Source of the DNA: Mycolicibacterium rufum
GTDB taxonomy: Bacteria; Actinomycetota; Actinomycetes; Mycobacteriales; Mycobacteriaceae
Direction of reading: 5' to 3'
Length of the DNA stretch: 64,000 bases
NCBI RefSeq assembly: GCF_022374875.2
Contig: NZ_CP092427.2
Span: 2,170,001 to 2,234,000 of the forward strand
Part shown: positions 6,912-17,262 of the stretch, one piece after another
How the letters are laid out: the number at the start of each line of letters is the position of its first letter
Numbering within the stretch: position 1 is the stretch's first letter
Program-made: the position numbers and the translations under genes
Notes under the pieces: model-generated
Database searches by the model: none
The model's input: the letters and a program-made list of their open reading frames with translations, nothing else
Told to the model about the DNA's origin: nothing

Positions 6912-8732
6912 ATGAGGGGTGAACCAGCCGAGGCGGATCGGGTCCGGTCCACGAATGGTCACGCGCGATCCGTCGGTCGGGTCGGTGGATTGGCGGTCGC
7001 TCTGGGGATCGGAGCAGCCGCGCTCTCCGGGACTGCTGTCGCCTCGGCGGACACGGCCGACGCGGGGACCGAACCCTCCGCGGCCGCGTCGCCGACCACC
7101 CAGACGATGAGCAGAGTCGAAAAGCGCAAAGCTGCGCGGGAGGCCAGGGCGTCGCGCAGGGCCGAAATGAGAGCCTCTGCCGCACAACGGCGTTCGACCG
7201 ACCACGACACCGTCATCGAGGTCGAGAAGCCGTCCGCGACGCCGGACGTGGACGCCGGCGTGACGCAGGACGAGGATGCGGAAGCGGGCCCCCGCGCCGG
7301 GCGCTGGACACGGGTCGCGGCCGCCCGGTCTGCGGGGGCCGCAGACACCGCGACCGTCGCCTCGGCCGCGGCACCCAGCGGCTCCTTCTTCTTCAACGTG
7401 ACGCCGACGCTGTCCCATGATCCGGCCGAGAACGCATCGGTGGACGGGAACATCGTCGGCGATCTGCACCCTGTCGACCCCGACTCGACGAAGCTGACCT
7501 ACAGCGCCAGCCGCCCCTCCCACGGAACCGTCAAGATCAACCCCGACGGCACCTTCGTCTACACCCCGACCGCGACGTTCACCGGACAGGACCTGTTCAG
7601 GGTCACGGTGAGCGACGCGCGTAGCGGCCTGCACTTCCACGGTGCCAGCGGGCTGCTCGGCCTGCTCACCTTCGGCCTGCTCGGCGGCAGTGGCCACCGA
7701 ACAACGGAAACCGTGCTGATCGGATTCGATCGCGCAATCGTTGCGTCCGGATTCGACCAACCCACGGATTTCCGCTTCCTGCCCGACGGACGGATCATCG
7801 TCGCCGAGAGGGGCGGCGTCATCAAGATGGTCGACGCCGACGGCACCGTCCTTGCGCAGCCTGTGGTCACCCTGGCGGTCAACACCCTCTTCGAGCGCGG
7901 AATCCAGGGCATCGCCGTCGATCCCACGTTCAACTCCAACGGGTACCTCTATGTCGCATACACGACGCCGGATGCGCACGACCGGCTGACCCGGCTGACT
8001 GTCATCGGGAACACGGCCGCCCTGGCGACGGAAAAAGTGCTCTTCGAGACCACCGAAACCGTGTCGACATCCCATCGAGGCGGCGGACTTGCGTTCGGTC
8101 CGGATGGAAAGCTGTACTGGGCCAAAGGTGACGACCTGACCGCCGCCAATGCGCAGAATCTGACGAACATCCACGGCAAGATCCTCCGCATCAACCCCGA
8201 CGGCTCGGTGCCCTCGGACAACCCCGACCTCGGGCCGGGCTCGAATCCGTTGATCTGGGCCTACGGATTCCGCAATCCCTTCCGGATGTCGTTCACCTCC
8301 GACGGCAGACTCTTGGTCGCCGACGTCGGCCAGTCGGCGTTCGAAGAGCTCAACCTGGTCACCAAGGGTGGCAACTACGGGTGGCCGGGTTCGGAAGGGC
8401 CGTGCACGAGCAACTGCGCAGGCCAGACCAATCCCATCTACAGCTACCCGCATGGCGGCTCCGGCGCGGCCATCACGGCGGGGGTCTACTACACGGGCGA
8501 CCAACTGGGCGCGGGCTATCAGAACAAGGTGTTCATCGCCGACGAGGTAGAAGGCTGGATCAAGGTCATCACGTGCAACACCGACTTCACGTCGTGCGGC
8601 AACTCGAAGACCTTCGACCCCGAGGCAGGTGCGACGGTGGCGATGGCTCAGGGACCCGATGACAACCTGTATCAGCTGGTGTACACGGGATCACTGGTAC
8701 GCATCGGGCCTGCGGGCAGCACGCCGATCTGA
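6912..8732 (+). CDS. Secreted PQQ-type sugar dehydrogenase with cadherin-like domain
   Basis: 606 residues. The start is ATG 6912, with GGAGG at 6902-6906; the paralogue at 9533 has the same GAGGAGGCG spacing. The N-terminus carries GRVGGLAVALGIGAA, a signal segment ending ASA. A charged Arg/Ala/Glu linker follows, then one cadherin-like/VCBS domain (PTLSHDPAENASVDG to FRVTVSDA). The last 350 residues are a six-bladed propeller of the glucose/sorbosone dehydrogenase family (PF07995): GFDQPTDFRFLPDGR, then GFRNPFRMSF and a Cys pair in CTSNC. The family oxidises aldose sugars with PQQ or, in some members, no known cofactor. The substrate is unassigned. Confidence 0.8.
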   Translation: MRGEPAEADRVRSTNGHARSVGRVGGLAVALGIGAAALSGTAVASADTADAGTEPSAAASPTTQTMSRVEKRKAAREARASRRAEMRASAAQRRSTDHDTVIEVEKPSATPDVDAGVTQDEDAEAGPRAGRWTRVAAARSAGAADTATVASAAAPSGSFFFNVTPTLSHDPAENASVDGNIVGDLHPVDPDSTKLTYSASRPSHGTVKINPDGTFVYTPTATFTGQDLFRVTVSDARSGLHFHGASGLLGLLTFGLLGGSGHRTTETVLIGFDRAIVASGFDQPTDFRFLPDGRIIVAERGGVIKMVDADGTVLAQPVVTLAVNTLFERGIQGIAVDPTFNSNGYLYVAYTTPDAHDRLTRLTVIGNTAALATEKVLFETTETVSTSHRGGGLAFGPDGKLYWAKGDDLTAANAQNLTNIHGKILRINPDGSVPSDNPDLGPGSNPLIWAYGFRNPFRMSFTSDGRLLVADVGQSAFEELNLVTKGGNYGWPGSEGPCTSNCAGQTNPIYSYPHGGSGAAITAGVYYTGDQLGAGYQNKVFIADEVEGWIKVITCNTDFTSCGNSKTFDPEAGATVAMAQGPDDNLYQLVYTGSLVRIGPAGSTPI

Positions 8733-8751
8733 AAGCGGCTCATCAATACAA

Positions 8752-9060
8752 CTAGCTCGCCCGCAGGTGGCGATGCTGGGGATGCTCGGCCTCCCACTTC
8801 CGCTCGACCCGCTTGACCCGCTGATGTTCGAGCGTGATCAACAGCGCGCCCGCAGTGACGAGCGCCCCGGCGATCAAGCCGAGAATCAAAGACAGATCCC
8901 GGTTGCCGTAAGCCGTCGCAGCGACGGTGCCGGCGATCAGCACCGTGCCGATGCCGATGAGAATCAGTCCGGGCAGCCAGAGCGTGTCGATGAAGGACTC
9001 GCCGCTGTGCGGCAGGGTGGTACGAACGTGGTCCACCGGATCACGATGAGCGCCTTTCAT
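8752..9060 (-). CDS. usfY: UsfY-like small membrane protein
   Basis: 102 residues from ATG 9060, with AAGGAG seven bases upstream. The N-terminus reads DPVDHVRTTLPHSGESFIDTLWLPG, which I recognise as the signature of mycobacterial UsfY, a small protein named for the sigF region. Two transmembrane segments follow (about residues 28-50 and 57-77), then a basic tail. Here it is not beside sigF but between two sugar dehydrogenase paralogues. The upstream sequence has GGCGTAT about 30 nt before the start, a weak resemblance to a SigF -10; this is inference. Function unknown in any species to my knowledge. Confidence 0.6.
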   Translation of the reverse strand: MKGAHRDPVDHVRTTLPHSGESFIDTLWLPGLILIGIGTVLIAGTVAATAYGNRDLSLILGLIAGALVTAGALLITLEHQRVKRVERKWEAEHPQHRHLRAS

Positions 9061-9532
9061 CGCATCTCCTTCCTCTCAAGAGATGCCTCGAGGATACGCC
9101 TCTGTGAGCTGGGTCACACAGGCTCGTCAGCAATTGGTCATCTCTGATGCGAGCATCGAGAGCAGGCCACCGACCCCCCGCGCTGCCGCCCGCCGACACT
9201 GGCGTCGAGAATTTGCCACAACAGCGACACCGGTTCAACCGGACCGATGTCAGAACATCCGTCTGCACAGTTCGTGCGCCATCCCGGCCGGAGATCGCGG
9301 CTGCGGATCGGCCGTGCGTCTGAGTTCGCCACAAAGGAACGGATTCGCACTTTTCCTGCCCAGACCACACCGCCAGACGAAAAGCGTTGCCCGCGTGGAC
9401 ATCACATCCCGGAGCATTCCCGCCGAAAAGGCGTTGCGGCGCTCACAGGCGACCTACAGTCGTGCCATCGGGGCATCGGCTGGACACCGCCGAGTGGGAG
9501 GTGCAGGGCGCCCCGGCGCGCGAGGAGGCGTC
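9061..9532. other. 472-bp intergenic region upstream of the second sugar dehydrogenase
   Basis: Divergent spacer between usfY and the second dehydrogenase. No coding signal stands out. A TTGCGG hexamer near 9433 and TACAGT 15 nt later is the best SigA-like pair, about 75 nt before the ATG. The open frame that runs back to 9083 from the dehydrogenase has no ribosome site and is not called as coding. Confidence 0.4.
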
Positions 9533-11038
9533 ATGGGGAACTCGGCTCTGCACATCGGACGCGTCGGCGGTCTCGCCGTCGCCCTCGGCATCGGGGCGGC
9601 GGTCCTCACCGGTCAGGCGATCGCCTCCGCCGACACCGGCGACACGTCTTCCCCAGCGAATGCCACTGCTACCGAACATGATTCGTCCACTCCTGCCGGG
9701 CCGCGAGTGCGGCGCGGTGCGGCGGAGGACAAACCGACCGCCGGTGAGCGCGCCACCAAACGGGCGGAGGTACGTGCCGAGCGGGCAGAGGCACGCGCCC
9801 AGCGTGCGGAGGCGCGTGCGGAGCGCATCGCCGAGCGGACCGACCGCGTCGAGCAGCGCCGCCAGCGGACGGTGCGCGTCACGTCGCCCGAACCCACCGA
9901 GCCGACCGCTGCGGCGGCCGCCGCAGATCCGGTCCGGCCCCGGGACCGCGTCGCCGGTCTGATCGACGTGGTGGCCTCCGGGCTGGCCGGCGCCGGCGCG
10001 CGTCAGACGGCGCAGGCCACCGTCGCCGCCGCACCCGACCGCACCGTCGTCGCCTCGGGGCTGAACCAGCCGACCGACTTCCAGTTCCTGCCCGACGGGC
10101 GGATCCTCGTCGCCGAGAAAGGGGGCCGGATCCGCATCGTCGAGGACGGCACCGTGGCGCGTCGACCGCTCTACCGCATCTTCACCCCCACCCAGGGTGA
10201 GCGCGGCCTGGGCGCGCTGGCCGTCGACCCCGACTTCGCGAACAACGGCTACATCTACGTCGCATACACCACGCTCGGCGCCCGCGATCGACTCGCGCGG
10301 CTGACGGTCCGCGGCGACCGCGTGGTGTTCGGCTCCCAGAAGGTCCTGCTGCAAACGACAGACCCGTCGGCGTGGTACCACCACGGCGGCGCCCTCGGAT
10401 TCGGTCCCGACGGGGCGCTGTACTGGGGCGTCGGCGACAACAAGAACTCCGACAACGCCCAGGACCTGGGCACCATCCACGGCAAGATCGTCCGGATCAA
10501 CCCCGACGGCAGCATTCCGGCCGGCAATCCTGTCTTCGACGATCCCGACGCACTGCCACAGATTTACGCCTACGGCTTCCGCAACCCGTTCCGCCTCACG
10601 TTCACCCCCAGCGGTGACCTCCTGGTCGCCGACGTCGGGGAGAACTCCTTCGAAGAGGTCGACAACGTGATCGCGGGCGGCGACTACGGTTGGCCCGGCT
10701 CAGAGGGCGATTGCACGAGCAATTGCAGCGGCATACAGGACCCGATCTACGCCTACAGCCACGACGGCAGCGGTGCATCCATCACCGCGGTGCTGTTCTA
10801 CACCGGCGGCCAGCTCGGCTCCGAATTCCAGGACGCCCTGCTCGTCGCCGACTTCATCAAGGGCTGGATCAAGGCCCTCGACTGCACCGCTGACTTCTCG
10901 TCCTGTGGCAACGCCCGCGACTTCGACCCGCAGGCGGGGCAGACGGTGGCGCTCGCCCAAGGCCCCGACGGTGCGTTGTACCAGTTGGATTACGGCTCAG
11001 GACGGATCGTCCGGATCGGCACGCCGACAGCGGTGTGA
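9533..11038 (+). CDS. Secreted PQQ-type sugar dehydrogenase, paralogue without cadherin-like domain
   Basis: 501 residues from ATG 9533, with GGAGG 6 nt upstream. It shares the leader GRVGGLAVALGIGAA with the gene at 6912. A 60-residue Arg/Glu/Ala linker (RAERAEARAQRAEARAERI) then looks like a charged single helix. No cadherin-like domain is present, so the propeller starts at about residue 165 (LNQPTDFQFLPDGRI). The propeller is close to its neighbour: NPFRLTF, then a GWPGSEG and CTSNC loop, with a second Cys pair in the CTADFSSC segment. Secretion, then oxidation of an extracellular sugar or wall glycan, is the likely role. It ends in TGA abutting the stop of the convergent PLD gene (TGATCA). 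Confidence 0.8.
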   Translation: MGNSALHIGRVGGLAVALGIGAAVLTGQAIASADTGDTSSPANATATEHDSSTPAGPRVRRGAAEDKPTAGERATKRAEVRAERAEARAQRAEARAERIAERTDRVEQRRQRTVRVTSPEPTEPTAAAAAADPVRPRDRVAGLIDVVASGLAGAGARQTAQATVAAAPDRTVVASGLNQPTDFQFLPDGRILVAEKGGRIRIVEDGTVARRPLYRIFTPTQGERGLGALAVDPDFANNGYIYVAYTTLGARDRLARLTVRGDRVVFGSQKVLLQTTDPSAWYHHGGALGFGPDGALYWGVGDNKNSDNAQDLGTIHGKIVRINPDGSIPAGNPVFDDPDALPQIYAYGFRNPFRLTFTPSGDLLVADVGENSFEEVDNVIAGGDYGWPGSEGDCTSNCSGIQDPIYAYSHDGSGASITAVLFYTGGQLGSEFQDALLVADFIKGWIKALDCTADFSSCGNARDFDPQAGQTVALAQGPDGALYQLDYGSGRIVRIGTPTAV

Positions 11039-12031
11039 TCAGTCCTCGCGTCTGTGCAACGCGAGCTGATCGACCTCGCGCTGATTGCGTCCCGCAAGGT
11101 CCGCCAGCAGCGCTTCGTCGCTGAGATCCAGTGGGGCCGAGTGCTTCCAGTCATGATGCGCAACCTCGTTGAGCCGCTTGAGCAGCTTTTTGTCGTCGGC
11201 TTCGATGGCCAGTTCCCGGCGGTGGTCGAAGCTGCCCGGCGACAGGTTGATCGAGCCGACGACGGCCCGCTCGTGATCGGCCAGGATCATCTTGGCGTGC
11301 AGTTTGAGGTGCTTGAGCCGATGGATCTTGATGCCGACGTCATCGAGGATGCGCAGTCCGCTGACCCCCTCGAGCAGCTTGTCCGCCTTGAGATGATGGG
11401 GTGCGCGCGCCATCACGTGCACCTTGACTCCGCGGCGCGCCGCCCGCACCAGCCGCTCGATGATCACCGGATCCTGGTAGCGCTCGTTCTGCACGAACAG
11501 CGTCTCCTCGGCGCGATCGATGAACTCGGCGATCCGGGCGCGCCCGTTCGTCGGGCACCAGATCAGCCGCGCTGAATCTCCCGGATCAAAATCCTCACGC
11601 GCCCAGTCGGCTTCGAAGCACTCGATGATCTCGAGCACCTCGTGCGCCGTCGGCGTCACCACCGCGTAGTCGCGGGTCGCTGTGAAGTTCTCGTCGGTCC
11701 AGTTGAGCGATTCGACGAACGCGTACTCGTCGTCGATCACCATCGACTTCTCGTGCGTGAGATCGAAGGACGGGCTGCTCTCGGTGACCTGGATACCGCA
11801 CTGCTGCAACAGGTCCCGCGCACCGTCGTTGTCGGTCTCGCCGTCGCGCCGCACCGGGTTGAGCATCACCTTGACCAGCACGCCGCGTTGATGGGCCGCG
11901 ACGATCGCGTCGAGGAGCGGCTGGTGACTGAAGGCGAACATCTTGACGCGCAGCGACGTCGTCGCCCCGTGGATCGCGTCGAGCACGGGCTGCGCCGAAT
12001 CGTCGGGCAGGATGATCAGTGATCGCGTCAC
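11039..12031 (-). CDS. Phospholipase D-like protein
   Basis: 330 residues, GTG start. Two HxK-type PLD motifs are visible: HEKSMVIDDEYAFVES in the first half, and HAKMILADHERAVVGSINLS in the second, as in cardiolipin synthases and PLD nucleases. There is no signal peptide or transmembrane helix, so it is probably cytosolic or peripheral. Its start overlaps the stop of the upstream ABC exporter by 4 nt (GTGA), which implies translational coupling and a shared role, perhaps handling of a phospholipid or of a phosphodiester substrate linked to the exporter. Substrate cannot be read from sequence. Confidence 0.8.
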   Translation of the reverse strand: MTRSLIILPDDSAQPVLDAIHGATTSLRVKMFAFSHQPLLDAIVAAHQRGVLVKVMLNPVRRDGETDNDGARDLLQQCGIQVTESSPSFDLTHEKSMVIDDEYAFVESLNWTDENFTATRDYAVVTPTAHEVLEIIECFEADWAREDFDPGDSARLIWCPTNGRARIAEFIDRAEETLFVQNERYQDPVIIERLVRAARRGVKVHVMARAPHHLKADKLLEGVSGLRILDDVGIKIHRLKHLKLHAKMILADHERAVVGSINLSPGSFDHRRELAIEADDKKLLKRLNEVAHHDWKHSAPLDLSDEALLADLAGRNQREVDQLALHRRED

Positions 12032-13803
12032 GGCGTCTGGTCCTCGTACTGGATGCGGTGGAGCTCAGCGTATCTGCCGTTGCGCTCGAGCAGCTCGTCG
12101 TGGGTGCCCTCCTCCACCACGCGCCCCTCCTCGAGCACCACGATCTTGTCGGCGTCGCGGATCGTGGAGAGCCGGTGGGCGATCGTGATCACCGTGCGGT
12201 CGCTCATCAACCGCTGCAGTGCGGTCATCACCAGATGCTCGGACTGGGCGTCGAGCGCCGCGGTCGGCTCATCGAGGATCAGGATCGGACTGTTGCGGAT
12301 CAGTGCGCGGGCGATCCCGATGCGCTGGCGCTGCCCGCCCGACAGCGTCATCCCGCGCTCCCCCACGGCGCTGTCGTAGCCCTGCGGCATGTCGGAGATG
12401 AAATCGTGCGCGTTGGCCAGTTTCGCCGCCTCGACGATCTCCTCGTGCGAGGCGTCGGGCCGACCGAAGGCGATGTTGTCCCGCACCGTTCCGCGGAAGA
12501 GCACCGTGTCCTGCAGCACGTAGCCGACCTGCTGGCGCAGCTCGTGCAGCTTGTAGTCCCGCAGGTCGACACCGTCGATCTGCACCGAGCCCATCGACGG
12601 GTCGTAGAACCGCGGAATGAGGCTCACCAGAGAGGATTTCCCGCTGCCCGTGTGTCCGACGATGCCGACGAGCTGGCCCGGCGCGACGTCGAACGTGACG
12701 TCGCGCAGCACCGGTTTCTCGCCGTCGTAGCTGAACGCCACCTTGTCGAACCGCACCGCGCCCTTGATCCGGGCGGCGTCGACGGCGTCGGGCTTCTCCA
12801 CGATGCTCGTCTCGGCGTCGAGCAGGGCCGCCACGCGCTCCACACCGACGGCGGCCATCGCGATCGTGTTGGTCAGCTTCGCCAGGTCCTGAACCGGTTT
12901 GAAGAACGACGCCAGATAACTGATGAACACGGTGAGCGTGCCGGCGGTCATCGCGCCGGCGAGGATCAGCGCCGACCCGCGCCACAGCACCAGGGCGGTA
13001 CACGCGGCGACGACGACGGCGACGATCGGCGACACCACCGACTTGACCCTCCGCGCGTTGAGCGCGGCGTCGACGGCCTCCTGGCCCGCGGCGGCCAACT
13101 GCTTCTCCTGCAGGGCTTCCCGGTCGAAGGCCTTGACCACCCGGATCGACTGCAACCCCTCCTCGGCGACCGCGACGATGTCCGATTCCCGTCGGCGCAC
13201 CTCGTGCGTGGCCGCCTTGACCGCCTTGCGGATCCGGGAGACGAACAACAGCAGCAGCGGTGCCACCGCCAGCGCGACCAGCGTGAAATCCCACTGCAGC
13301 CACAGCATCAGGCCCAGCATGCCGAGGATGGTCAGCAGGTCGGTGGCGATGCCCAGCGTCGACGCCGACGCGAAATCCTGGATGGTGTCGACGTCGTCGG
13401 TGAGCGTGGACAGGATCGGCCCGACGCGGTGGGTGTCGAAGTAGCTCAGCGAAAGCTGCTGCAGATGGTGGTAGGCGCGGGTGCGCAAATCGTTGCCGAC
13501 CTTCTGGCCGACCGTCTCGGTGAGGTAGTTGGCGACGTAGGTGGCGATCGCCGCGATGACCGCGATGACGATCACCATGATCGCGGCGAGGCCCGCGATG
13601 TGCATGCGGCTCTCGCCCCCCAGGATGGGCTGCAGCATCCCGTGCAGCCACGCCGGCAGCGGGTGGTCACCCACGACGCTGTCGAGCACCACCTTCAACG
13701 GCCACGGCGCGGCGAGGCCCATGGCGATCTGGACGCACAGCACCGCGAAGATCCCGGCCACCAGCCACCGGTAGGGGCGGAGCAGATCAAGGATCAGTCT
13801 CAC
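12028..13803 (-). CDS. ABC exporter, fused permease and ATPase
   Basis: 591 residues if the GTG at 13803 is used (MRLILDLLRPYRW), with GCGAGG about 8 nt upstream. That gives the typical half-exporter length; the frame stays open far upstream without support. Six transmembrane helices fill residues 10-320. The ATPase follows: Walker A GHTGSGKSS, Q-loop, signature LSGGQRQRIG, Walker B ILILDEPT, and a switch His in AHRLS. It is an MsbA/multidrug type that works as a dimer. It is translationally coupled to a PLD-family gene and divergent from a membrane protein 120 nt away. Substrate unknown. Confidence 0.85.
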   Translation of the reverse strand: MRLILDLLRPYRWLVAGIFAVLCVQIAMGLAAPWPLKVVLDSVVGDHPLPAWLHGMLQPILGGESRMHIAGLAAIMVIVIAVIAAIATYVANYLTETVGQKVGNDLRTRAYHHLQQLSLSYFDTHRVGPILSTLTDDVDTIQDFASASTLGIATDLLTILGMLGLMLWLQWDFTLVALAVAPLLLLFVSRIRKAVKAATHEVRRRESDIVAVAEEGLQSIRVVKAFDREALQEKQLAAAGQEAVDAALNARRVKSVVSPIVAVVVAACTALVLWRGSALILAGAMTAGTLTVFISYLASFFKPVQDLAKLTNTIAMAAVGVERVAALLDAETSIVEKPDAVDAARIKGAVRFDKVAFSYDGEKPVLRDVTFDVAPGQLVGIVGHTGSGKSSLVSLIPRFYDPSMGSVQIDGVDLRDYKLHELRQQVGYVLQDTVLFRGTVRDNIAFGRPDASHEEIVEAAKLANAHDFISDMPQGYDSAVGERGMTLSGGQRQRIGIARALIRNSPILILDEPTAALDAQSEHLVMTALQRLMSDRTVITIAHRLSTIRDADKIVVLEEGRVVEEGTHDELLERNGRYAELHRIQYEDQTP

Positions 13804-13923
13804 GGCGGTGGCTGCCTCGCTGTCGATGTGGTCGATGGAGCGGGGAAACAGTACATCGTGAAGGTTGCCGGCGGGGGTCAACGCGGTAGGGTCGCAACCA
13901 CTCTGCCCGGGGGTGTCAGCAAC

Positions 13924-14769
13924 GTGAACACGGCCGTCCGCCGATACCTCGGCGCCGCGTCCCGGTCGATGGCGCGGTCGAGCGCCCCACGGCCATTCAC
14001 CGCCCGGCGCGCGGCGCGGGACTTCCAGCTGCCGCTGCTGCGCTCGATCGCCGCGGAGATCCGCTGGATGTTCACCCCACCGCGTACCTGCCTGATGGGG
14101 GTGTCGATCAACGCGGTCCTCGCCGCCCTGTGGCTGCTGGTGCAGCCGCTGACCCGACACGGCGCGCACGCCGACCTCATCGTCGTCGTCGACACCTACT
14201 TCGCCTCGTTCATCCTGGCCGACGTCACCACGACCAACCTGCTCGGAGCCGACCACCACCGGGTGCACACGGCATACACGGACGGCACCCCGATGTGGCG
14301 GATCCTGCTGGTCAAGAACGCCGCGCTGTTCGTCATCGTCGGCGTGCCGACGCTCGCGGTGGGGGTGGCGTTCGCCCTCACACTCGATCACCCGTCCCGA
14401 CTGCTGCGCACGGTGCCCAACGTGCTGGTGCCGGTCTTCACCTGGTTCGGTGTCGGCAACCTCGTCTCGGTGCTGTTGCCCGTCGCCGCCCTTCCTCTGC
14501 TGCGGCGGTGGCGGCGCCGCCACGACAGGACCAGCCTGCTCGTCTGGCTGACGGCACTCGCGCTGCCCTACGCGCTGTACTACGTCGCCGACCCGATCGG
14601 CGGCGTCGAGCACCAACTGTTCTGGAACCGGTTACCGGCCGCGATCGGCCCGCTGCTGGGGCGCGACACGAAGACCTTCGTGCACCTGGCCGTCGCCCTG
14701 ACGGTCTGGGTGCTCGGCACCGGGGCGGCGGTGTGGTGGGTGCGCCGGCGCGGATTCCGAATGCGGTGA
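13924..14769 (+). CDS. Polytopic membrane protein of unknown function
   Basis: 281 residues from GTG 13924. The next in-frame ATG (13969) is a possible alternative. The first 45 residues are basic, followed by about six transmembrane helices (around LMGVSINAVLAALWLL, ILLVKNAALFVIVGVPTLAVGV, LVPVFTWFGVGNLVSVLLPVAALPLL, LLVWLTALALPYALYYV and a C-terminal one). The pattern resembles ABC-2-type permeases without an ATPase partner. The divergent ABC exporter makes a joint role possible, but nothing in the sequence proves it. Confidence 0.7.
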   Translation: MNTAVRRYLGAASRSMARSSAPRPFTARRAARDFQLPLLRSIAAEIRWMFTPPRTCLMGVSINAVLAALWLLVQPLTRHGAHADLIVVVDTYFASFILADVTTTNLLGADHHRVHTAYTDGTPMWRILLVKNAALFVIVGVPTLAVGVAFALTLDHPSRLLRTVPNVLVPVFTWFGVGNLVSVLLPVAALPLLRRWRRRHDRTSLLVWLTALALPYALYYVADPIGGVEHQLFWNRLPAAIGPLLGRDTKTFVHLAVALTVWVLGTGAAVWWVRRRGFRMR

Positions 14770-14859
14770 CGGCGCGGGACACTCGACGGCCACTCGGCGG
14801 ACACCGGAACCGGCTAGGTTGACCGAAGAGACGATCCGCCCGGCGAGAGGTGCACTGTC

Positions 14860-15869
14860 ATGTCCAACCATTTCACCGGACTGAGCCTCGGACCGCCCCT
14901 AGGCGATCAACGTCTGGATCTCTGCGACCTCTATGCGTTCCAGTCCCCGACCGATGATGCGCGAACGGTGTTGATCCTCAACGCCAATCCGAACGCCGAC
15001 GCTCTGCACCCCGACGCGGTGTACCGGCTCGCGATCGACACCGATGGCGACCTGCTCAACGACATCGCGTTCAGCTTCGTCTTCTCCGAGCCGCAGGACG
15101 GCCGGCAGACGGTGGACGTCTACCTGGCCCGCGGCGCGGAGTCCCGGGATCCCGAGCCGGTCGGCGAGAAGATCTTCTCGGCGGTCGAGGTGTCGTTCGC
15201 CGCCGAGCCCAACATCGTCCGAGCGGGCGACATCACCTTCGCCGCCGGCGCCCGCAGCGACGCGTTCTTCTTCGACTTCGACGGCATTAAGGCGCTTTTC
15301 GACACGTCGGGCAAGCGCAACTTCACCGAACCGCACCTGGGCGATCTCGGCGGCGCGTCGCCGTGGACGGGCGAGGACTCGAACCTGACGGCCAACGTCT
15401 GCTCGATGGCGCTCGAGATCCCGACCAGCATGCTGGAGGCGACTGGGCCGATCCGGATCTGGGGACGGTGCAGCGTGCGGGAGAACGGCACCCTGCGGCA
15501 CGTCGACCGGGCCGGCCACCCGTCGGTCAGCAGCTTCTTCAACACCGATGACACGAAGCTCGAGTACAACGCCAGCGAGCCGGTCGACGACTGGGACCGC
15601 TGGCTCGACCAGTTCGTCCACCTGCTCGGGCACACCGGCGGCTACAGCAGGGAGGACGCCGTGGAGGTGATCGAGGCGGAGGGGACGTTGCCGGACATGC
15701 TGACGTTCGATCCGGGGCTGCCCGCGCGATATCCGAACGGCCGGACGTTCACCGACGACGTCATCGACTACCGGCTGGCGTTCCTCACGAAGAACGAGTG
15801 CCCGCCCTCGGGCCTGTCACCGCACACCGACACCCTGACCGAATTCCCGTACCTGGGCCCGCCGCACTC

Positions 15870-15873
<4 letters not shown>
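14860..15873 (+). CDS. DUF4331 family protein
   Basis: 337 residues starting MSNHFTGLSLG, with GAGAGG upstream. It matches the DUF4331 pattern: an N-terminal DLYAFQSP segment, LILNANPNAD, a DTDGDLLNDIAFSF strand, and a C-terminal FLTKNECPPSG-like end. The family is found in bacteria without an assigned reaction; its beta-rich fold with acidic loops suggests a Ca-binding structural protein. No signal peptide is seen. Its TAG stop shares the tetranucleotide CTAG with the stop of the convergent aldo/keto reductase. Confidence 0.75.
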
Positions 15874-16838
<965 letters not shown>

Positions 16839-16898
16839 GATCAATCCCTTCCGTCAGGTCGCCATCTCGACGCTAATGAGCCGCGACGAGATCACCCA

Positions 16899-16913
16899 GG
16901 GTGCAGTGCACCC
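16899..16913. promoter_or_regulatory. Perfect 15-bp palindrome upstream of the aldo/keto reductase
   Basis: GGGTGCA, centre G, TGCACCC. It lies between the Cys-rich gene and the aldo/keto reductase on the same strand, 61 nt before the reductase start, a plausible operator position. No regulator is encoded alongside, so the binding protein is unknown. Confidence 0.4.
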
Positions 16914-16938
16914 AGGAACGGGGACAACGAGGCTGTGA

Positions 16939-17247
16939 TCACCAGTAGTACGGCCGGTGGTAGAGCTTCTGATCGCCGGCGGGAAGGTCGTCGACATCGA
17001 GACGACCATTGCGGACCTTGCGCAGCTGCTCGCGCAGAATCGTCCGCTCGATCCTGCGTTGGTCCCGATTCCAGTCCGAAGCTATCGGACCGATGCACCG
17101 CTCCCCCCGCGGACACTGGGGGTCGGTCATGACACACCGGCATAGCCGGTCCCCACGCTCGGCCTCGTGACATCCGCAACCGCACGTGTTGTCATGCCAA
17201 TCCCAGAACCGTCTGACACGGGGATGGTCTCTGTCGGTGTGGGCCAC
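16939..17247 (-). CDS. Cys-rich protein of unknown function
   Basis: 102 residues from GTG 17247, preceded by a strong AGAGGAGG site with 7-nt spacing, which supports real translation. Seven Cys lie between residues 22 and 51 (CGCGC, CRC, then CPRGERC), with His at 27. The C-terminal half is basic and helical, ending HRPYYW. The Cys cluster is a likely metal or Fe-S site; it does not fit the WhiB spacing. The 18-bp inverted repeat at 17263-17280 lies directly upstream, so expression is probably controlled by a repressor binding there. Confidence 0.6.
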   Translation of the reverse strand: MAHTDRDHPRVRRFWDWHDNTCGCGCHEAERGDRLCRCVMTDPQCPRGERCIGPIASDWNRDQRRIERTILREQLRKVRNGRLDVDDLPAGDQKLYHRPYYW

Positions 17248-17262
17248 TTCGGGCCCTCCTCT

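Noticed and set aside
9061..9110. SigF promoter for usfY
   Set aside because: GGCGTAT is one base off the usual -10 and the GTGT at -35 is weak; too little to list as a feature.
12019..13923. Long open plus-strand frame across the ABC exporter gene
   Set aside because: It is the mirror of a GC-rich gene on the other strand, rich in Arg, His and Gln, with no domain. Only the part after 13924 is coding.
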